This document shows positions 23,747-34,407 of a stretch of DNA of 64,000 nucleotides, piece by piece. The translations under genes and the position numbers were made by a program. Below the pieces are notes generated by a model. That model was not told where the DNA came from and made no database searches. It saw only the letters and a list, made by a program, of their open reading frames with translations. The stretch comes from Plumapathes pennacea (lineage: Eukaryota > Cnidaria > Anthozoa > Antipatharia > Myriopathidae), in NCBI GenBank assembly GCA_964036295.1, contig OZ038467.1, positions 5,077,001-5,141,000 on the forward strand. Reading direction: 5' to 3'. Every line of letters begins with the position of its first letter. The first letter of the stretch is position 1.

Positions 23747-26739
23747 ACATTTCAATGTTTGAAGGATAGGCATGGGCCGAAGCCAAATTTAACGAAGTCC
23801 TGATAACCGTGGACTTGGGATAGGATGCGGATATAAACAAACCAGGTCTGCCGACCCACCCTAATCAATTTAAAAACCGATTCAATCCCTGAAGTGCTGT
23901 GAAAAAGTATGTGAGTTTTAACACAAACGGCGTCGCGTGAGCAACTCCTAAAGCTGTTGTACCTTATTGTGCTCAGGTCGGCTTCAGTCCTTAACTCAAA
24001 GAAATCGTTTTATTCATTTTCCCAGTTGGCAAGCTTGCCTGCTATACAGTGGCACAATACCCGGGTCGTTTACAGCCGTCCGTCGAACTACTAGACCTTG
24101 TACATGCATCTTGTTTTAGGAAAGCACTTACCGTGCCACGCTTTACTGAATCAATATTTGAAAGCTTAGCTACCGCGCCTGGAGGTCACCCGCAAGACAG
24201 ACTACTGACGACTAGAGAACAGAGATAGCGTTACGATTAGAAACCCTCACAAGTCCGCTTAAATCATATCGAGATCCACCTCCTCTTTTGCGAGTGTTAT
24301 TCTCGAGACCAGAGAGACTATTAATCGCGACATGTCGATCAGTAATGTTTACCATACGCGAAACTTGAACGATTTACGAACCGAGAATTCAAAACTGGGT
24401 CAAACTGGAGAACTACGAAGGGGAAGAAGTGAACTAAGCAGAACACATAAAATACCGATGACAACAGGAACCTGATCAATTTCAATGGTAAGCAAACATC
24501 TGCCGAATGTCGATTCTATTTGCGGCGATGATGTTTCCCGATAAAAAGAATACGGGTGCAACATACCATCTTACAAGTACGGCTTCGTTGCGAAATTTTT
24601 AATCGAAACGGATGCAAACACAAGGAAAAGAAACATTTTCTTTTTAATTTCGCGCTTGTGCCAAGCCTGTTTTCAGTGTGAACCTCTGTGCTTTGCGTTT
24701 AGTTAATGAAGCTGTCCCAAACGTTTTCTTTACGTGGCCTTACACCGGTTTCGTTATATGTAATTTTGTAATCACTGAGGTTAGGATCAGTTCGTTTCAA
24801 AATACACCTGGAAAAACTAATAGCTTTCTTTATGATAATAAGGCTCGGACTGCAATTATATATTCAGCATTTCCTCAGTGCAAGATCGACCATATGGCTT
24901 TGAGCCACAAACATTTTGGGTTATAGTCCTCTTGAGGGTTTTAGCATAGCCAGAAGTAACTCCTATACTAACCTACAACAGAGATCTTCTTCCCACAAAA
25001 AATGTAATTAAAATCTTGGCAACCGGCATACAGTTCATCTACAGGGAAGGATGTGCATGGCAAAGTTTCAAATTTTAGAAAGCTAAATGAGACTGAGATG
25101 TACGCAATTCGGGACGCGTAATAGCCACTTTTGCAATTTACAAAATATTCCTTTCGATTTTGTTCCTTTAGGACACAGCTTTGCAGGTGCAATTTAATTC
25201 ACTTGCGACTATATGGTGGAAATTATACATCAACGACATTCGAAAAAATGTAATTGAAATACAAGTACTTAAAAAAACACTTCCTGCAGTGGTAATAAGA
25301 ATAATAATATAATTGTGTCAGACCGATCACGAGTTGTTCTATAAGTGTCTTGGAACCGGGCAAAGAGGAGCCAAACTAGTCATGCGAAACCAGTTAGTAT
25401 TCTGCCTTCTCATACACCTGGCAAACGCACACAATGTGAACTCCAGCGAAAAAGGTAACTTAAATACAAAGACCAGTGCCAACTGGGGCAGCTTCATAAG
25501 TCAAAAACGAGTTGATATTGATTTTCTCGTAGTTTTGAGCTCCTGAGTATCATCAACAGGCGCCTTCCAAACACACAATTCATCTATTGTATATGCATAA
25601 GTGAAAGAGATGTCCTGCTATCCCCTGAATCGCTCGAGTTATTCTGATCGCGAATGCGCGTTGTTGCCCGTAAAAACGCGTAAAACAATCAGGACCACAG
25701 GAGCCTGATCAATTGGGTCGAGGCAGGGACATCTCCCGAATGTTGTTTTTCGATTATTGTTCTGTTTGCGGCGACAAAAATCGTACGGGTGTAACATGCC
25801 ATCTCACGTAGTGACGACTTTGTTGCGAATTGTTCAAAATTGGATTTGGTTGCAACACAAGCTGGAAGACGACAAAAAATACCTTTTGAAATTTTGCGCT
25901 TTTGCCAAGCCTGTTTTCAATCTGCACACTTGTGCTTTACTTATAGTATTAGCGTTGTCTGTAAAAACTAGGTTTTGTTTATAAGCTAATTATTTACCAC
26001 AGGAGTCCTTCTTTGCCAAAAAATGAAAATAACTGAAAATCTTCCAAACTGGCATATATACACCGACTACACAGAGGATTAAATTTCAAAATCCTAAGTG
26101 AAACTGAGATGCACGCAATCCTGATAGGTGAAAAAAGGACTAGTTCAAACGTGGTTACTCTTCCGCGGTTCAAAAAAATCGTGTGTGTAGGACAGCTCTG
26201 CAGGTGTTATTTAATTCATTTGCGACCACATTTTCTGCGATTACGACAATTATGCATGGTCGGATTAAGTCACCCAGTACCAACTGAAAAACCAGGAACT
26301 CATAGTGATCCCATTTAGTGCTATGATTTTACACTGACACTAAAATAAAGTTTCTATTTTTATTAATATTATTATTTTAATTATTATATTTAGCTCTGGG
26401 AACTTGTATAAATTTCGGCTTTTAAACTTTAAGCCTGGACAAGTTCAGTCTTACTTGTGTGGCGGCAAACTCCGTACAGTAAAATTTTCCATCTCAAAAC
26501 AATACTAATTCAACGACATTCGGGGGAAAGGTAATTGAAATTCAAACAACACAGCACTTATGACAGAAACAGAAACAAAAAACAGGTCCTGCAGCGGTAA
26601 TTTGAATAATAACTAGTACACAGGTGCATAGACATCTAATGTAAAAAATACTAATAATATTTAGTATTCGCTGTCTCGGAGAAACCAGTCATTTTATGTG
26701 TTGTGGAAAGAGAAGCGTACGAGAGAAGCCAAAGTTGTC
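23747..26739 (+). other. Intergenic spacer between receptor copies 3 and 4
   Basis: About 3 kb matching the spacer after copy 1, without the 370 bp hairpin insertion. Its only coding-like element is the intact signal-peptide exon at 25382-25454, listed separately. The other open frames are shared with the copy 1 spacer and show no domain. Confidence 0.7.
25382..25454 (+). CDS. Possible alternative first exon (1a) of receptor copy 4
   Basis: A 73 nt open exon starting ATG and ending AAAG before GTAACT. It encodes a signal peptide, MRNQLVFCLLIHLANAHNV, nearly the same as exon 1 at 26740. The donor phase is identical, so it could splice to exon 2 at 27169 in frame. It would give the same receptor with a slightly different mature N-terminus. 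It may be an alternative promoter and exon or a relic of a former gene copy whose other exons were lost. Only transcripts can tell. Confidence 0.5.
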
Positions 26740-29700
26740 ATGCGAAATCAGCTAATATTCTGCCTTCTCATACTCCTGGCAAACGCACACAATGTGCACT
26801 TCAGCGAGAAAGGTAACCAGCATGTGAACTTCAGCGAGAAAGGTATCTTTCTCACTTAAAAAGATAAAAAGGGCGCCAATTAAATACATTTATCACAAAA
26901 CGAATTTCGGTATTTTTTCGGGTTTTGCCAATTGGGGCAGCTCTGTAAGTTAACATAAACGGTGCTCTCAATAACAGCAGAGCAAGAGCAAACTTATGTT
27001 GACTTTTTCTGATAATGTTGGGCTCCTGAGCGTGATCGACAGGCATCAAGTGCCTGATATAACACACAGTGCGTATATTGCTGTAAAGCGTTGTATTTCT
27101 ATGTTGACAATATTCCTGCCGTCCGTTGAATCGCTCGAGTTATTCTGACTGCGGTTCATTTATTTCAGTCGCCACAGTGAGAGACCAGGAGGATCGATTG
27201 ATGAACGAATTGTTTTCTAAATATCGACCAGAATTCATACCACGTCTGAATTTCTCAGAACCTGTCAAAATACAGTTCGACTTCGAGCTAATCAACATCA
27301 AAGAAGTGGTGAGTTTCACTGTTTCATAATTATCGTTTATCACTTGATGATTTGTCTGTCCCAGACCTACTCCGAGTCCTTAAAATGCCTTAAGTCGCAA
27401 TGAACAGAATCTCCTGAGATGTCTTAAGTCGCCTTAAATTAATGAAAGAAAAAAATAGGCCAGTTGGATTTTCTTAAGTCGCTTTAGGACCCGGAGTAGG
27501 CATTGTCCAAAGCTCAGTAAATATAGAAATATATAAACTGCTTCATTTATTGGGGCAGACTATTCTCACCATGAGTGCAGGTAAAACAGAAGTCTGCTCT
27601 TATGACAAATATTCTGCAAAATCATGTCTCTGATTTCAGATGATTTTTTTTTTAAAGATGTGTTAGTTTACGATATCCCATTGGAACTTTATTAATTGTA
27701 ACAGACTTTACTCAAACAGTCTACATTAACATTTGCAGTTAACATTAACATTAAAACCCGATTCATGAACGGCGACACCAGCTAAATACTTTTGAGTTCT
27801 TAAACTGCATCTAGTGATAATTGCTGTAAGTTAAATTATTATCTTATACTATTGATTACTGCTAGCACATTTGGTTAGTGCACTTCGTTTGCAAACTTGA
27901 TGAGCGCCAAATAATCAGGGTGGGCGTTGTACGGATGCTTTTTCGCTGGATAACGCAAACACTATATTGTATTTTCAAGACGAAGATGAAAACGTGAGCT
28001 GGTATAATTAAACAGCAAGACCTCGGTGCTAATGCCCTGGGAGAACGAGGGAGAACTTTGTGTCCTTCGATATTTTGGGTGGCAAAACATGCGGGACAAG
28101 AAAAACGCTATGTACTTGTTATCAAAGCAGCAAGGCAGCTATAAGCTCGCGAATTTGTAAAGAGGACTTTTTTTTGCGAAAGTAGCTATTTATAGAACTG
28201 GCTCAATTCACCACTTCGTGGTGAACGCGGGCTAAAAAAGTGTTTTATAATAATTTAGAGAAAGAATTATCGAGGCAAATTTCACGGATCACGCGACCGC
28301 AGCACTCTCCAAAACAACAGATTGTACCTTTTTGGCTCCAGAACTAAAAAGAGCATGCCTGAATTAGTCCAGATGCCACTTTTGGATTGTCTAGGCTTCA
28401 TTTTGGCGAAGCAGCGGCAATTTGTTTTTTTGAGATTTGATAAGAGTTTGTATGCGGCCGCCATGTTAGTCGAAGTCGGAACACGAAATGAAGTTGATCT
28501 GTGACTCAGCTTGATGTTTAGTTACTTCACATCTTTCGCAGTGCCAATTTTAAAATGTTTCGTGAAGGACCGATTTTAGTCGGCCACGCCCGTGTACACG
28601 GCTTTGTTGTCACGGTATTCAAACGTCCATAGCTCCCGATAGATATTTTGTATCGACTCAGAATTTTGCTTTAAGTCTTAAGGCATGATAGTCTTAAACA
28701 TATCAATGTATTGGACTTATAGAATACGTTACTTTTGAGATGGCTTTTTATGACGGCACATGCAAACCAGGAATTGAAATACCTGACTAATTTGCATATT
28801 GTATGAACTTGTAAACATTCACTGGAAATGGATATTTTTGGCTTTTTTAAAGCCGAGATTCAGTATCTTTCGGCCTAGTATCTTCCAAGCCGTATTTACT
28901 GTCACTACAGAAATTTTGGCGGATACTAAACCAACGGCTTCAGATTTGTTTCGATAACGCCATCGGTGCCATGATTGTTTGACCTTCATGGCACCGCACC
29001 AAAATGTCGCAATAACAACGCAAAACACAACAGAGTGAAACACAACCAACCTCAGAATCAATGGCCAAACAAACTTCGAACGCATAACAAACCTTCAAAA
29101 TGAGAACACGTTCCGATCAAAAATATGGTCGCAACAACTACGACATCTTGCTTTCAAACTGCGTTGTTCGACACACCCTGTTACGCGACCTTCATCACGC
29201 CCAAATTTGGAAAACCGCAACTGCTTTATTTGAAAATCCATTGTTGACAAGAGAGGTAATATAGAAGCAGGGAAGTAGGGAAGTAAGGAAGGGAAAGTGA
29301 TTACTATACCTCGCAAATCCCACAAAGTGGGATTCGCCAGCTAAAAACGTGCAAAGCGTGACTGTACAATCGAACCAAAGTGTCGTGTTTAGATAAACTC
29401 TAATCTATGTTCAGAAAAAAAATCGCACGCGGTACGAGACAAATTCACCTTACATCACTTAGGACAGTTGACTATCGTCATCATCAGCTATGGGACCTGA
29501 ATGACCAATTGGCGTAGCTCACTGTACACAAGCACTGTTGACTGATAGCGAAAGAAAGTAATTGTCGATTGTCTTCTGTAAGCACCAACACTGAATGGAA
29601 AGAGAAAACTATTCTTTTATTCTTTTAACTAATAAATCTTATGGAAGTAAGTTTTACTAATGTTCATTTTCATGCAAATAATCAAACTCATGAAATGAGC

Positions 29701-32094
29701 TGTTTCAGAATACAATATACAAAAGACGCTTGCTAGCTAGGAGAGTTGCTTGTGAAATTAAAACTTTCTGTTTTTACTTTAGAATGCCAAGGATCAGTAT
29801 ATTTCAGTGTACGGATGGGTGAGGCAGGTAAGACAGAAAATTTTTTACTTTGTCTTCGTCTTGTGTTTGTTGTGTTTTTCGTCTTTAGTTGCCTCGGTGA
29901 TTTCACCCTTCTCCACGTGATCTGCACGTGATGGAGTATTGTTTACTCAGTCAATCAACGACCAAAAAAGACAATCAGTAGTAAAAAGTATTTGCGTACC
30001 TCCCAGCAAGATCAATCAAAAGATCTATTCAACCCGGATATTCTTTGGCTTACTACGATCTTCACTGAAACTCGTACACACACCGGCTCCTTTTTCACTG
30101 AGAGACGCGAGCTCACAAGCAGACCTATAGGCTTAGTCCCCAGTCGTGCGGTGTTGTGGCGCCCGCAGGCCTCTCCACCGAGGATCGCGGGCGCCCAAAC
30201 CACTAACAACTAAAATTGACACCTAAAGCACACCTGGATCAACCTTATTTCATTGCAGAAGTGGTTCAACCCTCTCCTTCAGTGGAACGCCTCGGAGTAT
30301 GGAGGTATCACGCACATCACGGTGGATGCAACAAAAGTTTGGGTTCCCGACATTTTGCTATATAACAAGTAAGTTAAGCAAACCCGAGAGGTTTTCGAGT
30401 GACTTGCGAAACCCAAAACCAAAGGATCAATTACAAATGATGCCAATCATAAAGACAACACTTTCAACTGACCCAGAAGGCAAAGTTCATTGCAACTGAA
30501 GAAGAGAACAATTAGCAATGTGAGAAAATGCCATCCTCACTTCTTTGCTTGAGTTAGCAGATCGCAGTCGGGTTTTGCTTTTGCTCCTGATTGGCATAGA
30601 ATAATCTTCGGCTCGACCATTATACTCTGAATATACAACAGGATTACACACCGTCTAACAGAGCAGTTTCTTAAAGTTGCACGCATATTCTTGCTTGGTA
30701 GCCCAAGACCTTCAAATTCAACTTTCTTTCATGGCGCACTGTTATATAGTATTCGCCGGACCTCGATGTAGATGCTTTATGTTCATTTCAAATTCGCCTT
30801 GTTGATCAACAGCTTTTTAATTGACAATGTTATAACGCGTTTCATAATCATTAAGAGGATTTTAGAATGACATCAATGTTAATTTGATGCTTATTTATTT
30901 ATTTATTTTTTTGCTTTCTTTAGCTATGACGTTCAAGATCGAATCGGTGGTGGCAAGGCAACGTACAAAACTCATGTCAGCCTTTCACCCAATGGTCAAA
31001 ACAGTTGGGACAGCCCCGCCATCTTCAACAGCCTCTGTGACGTTGACGTCAGATCTTTCCCCTTTGATATCCAGACATGCCCACTGAAGTTTGGTTCGTG
31101 GTCGCTAAACAGCGCTCAAATGAAAATGTATAATGCAAACCTGACCACTCCAAGCCCAAACTACTTAAAGAATGGTGAATGGGACCTGATTAGCGCAAAG
31201 CTCGACAGAAATGTCCTGCAGTACGCTGAGGATGCCTACGAAGACGTCACTCTTACCATCAAAGTCGGCCGCAATTATTTCACATACTTTGTGAACCTCG
31301 TGCTTCCGTGTGCACTTATCTCCTCCATGATATTTCTGAATTTCCTGCTGCCGCCTGAGTGCGGCGAGAGAATTAGCCTCAGCATCACGGTTCTGTTAGC
31401 GATGACCGTCTTTCAGCAGCTCACTTACCAGATCTTCCCCTCGTTTGACATCCCTCTATTGGGACAGTACTACATCGCCACAAGCTTGGAGATCGGCTTA
31501 GCTTTGGTCGCTACAACAATGATTCTGAATTTCAAATTTCGAAAGAACACCAAGATGTCTGCATTGATGAGGAAGCTCCTTCTCTGCCGATTCGCCCGAT
31601 TGGTTTGCCTCAAGGAAACTATTGAAAAAAGTCGCCCAAAACCAAAAACAAAACCAAGACAACGACCCCAACGGCGCAACCAGCGATACAACCAGCCTGA
31701 AGTCATGCAAGAAGATCGACTGGTACAAGAGCTCAAAGATATGCTTCACGTCCCGCATCAGACGTCTGACTACGGTGCAATCTCGTATATCAACGGAGCG
31801 ATAGCTGAGAGCTACGAACAGATGGGAAAATGTGGAAAACAAACCACTACAACTGCTACGTTCGACCAGCACAAAGATAACGACGCATGCGAAGATACAG
31901 CCGAGTTGTCAGGTATTCTGGACGAGAAGGGCGAGGAACTGAACGAAGACGAGCTGGCGTTACGTCAGTGGGAATGGAACATGGCGGCCAGTGTTCTGGA
32001 CCGAATTGTGTTGTGGCTGTCTGTTATTATCGGCGTGGTGACATTTCTGGGGACTTTCTTGCGAGCTCCAAGGGTACAGAATTTAATTTTCTAG
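26740..32094 (+). CDS. Nicotinic acetylcholine receptor-like subunit, copy 4 (complete)
   Basis: Five coding exons: 26740-26812, 27169-27308, 29783-29827, 30259-30368, 30924-32094, giving 512 aa. Signal peptide MRNQLIFCLLILLANA. Domain order is as in copy 2. Distinctive points: the Cys-loop reads CDVDVRSFPFDIQTC, so the NVT sequon of the other copies is absent and the DVR of canonical receptors is present; loop C has Tyr (EDAYEDVT) as in copy 2; the residues before M1 are IKVGR instead of IEIGR; M3 starts LEIGLAL. The long M3-M4 loop follows copies 1 and 3, while intron 2 follows copy 2, so the gene is a mosaic. Exon 4 is joined to YDVQD instead of YYVQD. Frame is intact. Confidence 0.92.
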
Positions 32095-33098
32095 ACATTG
32101 AAACCTTTCAAGGACAGGCATGGGCCAAAGTCAAAGTTAACGAAGTCCTGACAACCATGGACTTGGGATAGGATGCGACTATAAACAAACCAGGTCTGCC
32201 GACCCACCCAACCGAAATTAAAAACCGATTCAATCCCTGAAGTGCTGTGAAGAAGTATCTGAGTTTTAACACAAATGGCGTCGCGTGAGCAACTCCTAAA
32301 GCTGTTGTACCTTATTGTGCTCAGGTCGGCTTCAGTCCTTACCTCAAAGAAATCGTTTTATTCATTTTCCCAGCTGGCAAGCTTGCCTCCTGTACAGTGG
32401 CACAACACTCGGGTCGTTTACAGCCGTCCGTCGAACTACTAGACCTTGTACATGCATCTTACTTTAAAAAAGCACTCTGATCGTGCCACGCTTTAGTGAA
32501 TCATATTCGAAAGCTTAGCTACCGCGCCTGGAGGTCACGCGCAAGACAGACTGACTGACGAACATCAAGATTAGAGATAGCGTTACGATTAGAAACCCTC
32601 AGAAGTCCGCTTAAACCATATCGAGATCCACCTCCTCTTTTGCAAGTGTTATTCTCGAGACCAGAGAGACTATTAATCTCAACATGTCGATCAGTAATGT
32701 TTACCATACGCGAAACTTGAACAATTTACGAACCGAGAATTCAAAACTGGGTCAAACTGGAGAACTACAAAGGGGAAGAAGTGAACTAAGCAGAACACAT
32801 AAAAAAAGTGAAGACAACACGAACCTGATCAATTTGAATGGTAAGGAAACATCTGCCGAACGTCGATTCTATTTGGGCGATGATGTTTCCCGATAAAAGT
32901 CATACGGGTGCAACATACCATCTTACAAGTACAGCTTTGTTGCGAAAATTTAAATCGAAACGGATGCAAGCACATGGAATAAGAATCATTTTCTTTCTAA
33001 TTTTCCGCTTTGTGCCAAGCCTGTTTCCAGTGTGAGCATTTGTGCTTTGCGTTTAGGTAATGAAGCTGTCCCAAACGTTTTCTTTACGTGGCCTTACG
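32095..33098 (+). other. 3' flank of receptor copy 4
   Basis: No gene. Collinear with the 3' flanks of copies 1 and 3 up to GTGGCCTTAC near 33095, where the homology switches abruptly to internal sequence of the receptor last exon, which starts the pseudogene. Confidence 0.7.
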
Positions 33099-33734
33099 CC
33101 TGCAGTACGCTCAGGATGCCTACGAAGACGTCACTCTTACCATCGAAATCGGCCGCAATTATTTCACATACTTTGTGAACCTCGTACTCCCGATCAGCTT
33201 GGCTTTGGTCGCTAGAACAGTGATTCTGATGAGGAAGCTCCTTCTCTGCCGACTCGCTCCATTGGTTTGTCTCAAGGAAACTATTGAAAAAAGTCGCCCA
33301 AAACCAAGACCAAACTCCAACGGCGCAACAACCAGCCTGAAGTCATACAAGAAGATCGACTGGTACAAGAGCTCAAAAATACGCTTCACGTCCCGCATCA
33401 GACGTCTGACTACGGTGCAGTCTCTTACATCAACGGAGCGATAGCTGAGAGCTACGAACCAGCCAGAAACTGCCCCGGAAAACGAGCCACTACCGCTGCA
33501 TTCGACCAGCAAAAGGATAACGACACATGCAAAGATACCGTGGAGCTTTCAGGCGTTCTGGACAAGAACGGCGAGGAACTAAACGAAGCAGAGCTGGCGT
33601 TACGTCAGTGGGAATGGAACATGGCGGCCAGTGTTCTGGACCGAATTATGCTGTGGCTGTCTGTTATTATCGGCGTGGTGACATTTCTGGGGACTTTCTT
33701 GCGAGCTCCAAGGGTACAGAATTTAATTTTTTAG
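33099..33734 (+). pseudogene. Receptor copy 5, truncated pseudogene lacking M2
   Basis: Only part of the last exon is present, starting at CTGCAGTACGCT in loop C. The sequence runs to the start of M1 (YFTYFVNLVLP), then skips the rest of M1, all of M2 and the start of M3, resuming at ISLALVA. A single-base deletion in the basic M3-M4 loop (about 33310-33320) shifts the frame. The remainder (VIQEDRLVQEL to the M4 end APRVQNLIF and TAG) is readable in the shifted frame; an open stretch runs 33540-33734. Upstream exons are absent. It cannot make a channel. It marks the right end of the array. Confidence 0.9.
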
Positions 33735-34407
33735 ACACTGAAACGTTCTAAGGACAGGATGGGCCGAAGTCAAAGTTCAAAACAATGTCCAGCTGACAAA
33801 GTCCCAAAACAACTGTGGACTTGGGGTAGGATGTGGCCGACTGATAACTATACAGACCAGGTCTATAAACCAACGGCCAAAGGGCTCAAACAAACGTCTA
33901 AACTTTCTTGTCATTTATAAGCCTCGAAACGTGACGGTTTTGTCCTGCAACGATTACTTTAATACGTCTTAAGCTGGAACAAGCTTTTTAATCCATCTTC
34001 GAACAAAACATTGCTGCTTATTGGCAGAGAAGTCGAGAGAAAAAATTTCGTTAACTCTGGATCAGCTTAATCGACTTTCGAAGAACCGGGCCCTGAGCTG
34101 TTGGTCGAAAAGGAACACCGATCAGGACGTAACTTTGAACAGAGCGGAGCCGAGACGTTTGCCAAACGGCGTCTTTTAAAATTTGTATATGTGTGATAAT
34201 TTACAGGTAGACACTATCATCCTCGTTCAAAGGGAGGGTTGGCAAAAGAGGATAGGAACGAGGATGGACACCCTTCTTCAAGAATCCTTGAAGCAAGATT
34301 AAAAGTAGAAACTTGAATTTATTAGCACCGTACTATCATAGCGTACTACGTTTTAAGTTCTTCATTATTTAGCTATAGTTACTTTTTGTCACCGTGAGTT
34401 GCAGCGT
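33735..34407. other. Spacer between receptor array and Rab gene
   Basis: Array homology ends shortly after 33760. The rest is non-coding and includes a stretch (about 34020-34110, with CTTAATCGACTTTCGAAGAA and CCGGGCCC) that resembles another at 45240-45340, so it is probably a dispersed repeat. The Rab transcript's likely poly(A) signal falls here. Confidence 0.6.
34318..34323 (-). promoter_or_regulatory. Candidate poly(A) signal of the Rab gene
   Basis: AATAAA on the minus strand, 85 nt past the Rab stop codon. A second AATAAA overlaps the stop codon itself (34407-34412). Either could direct 3' end formation. Confidence 0.5.
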
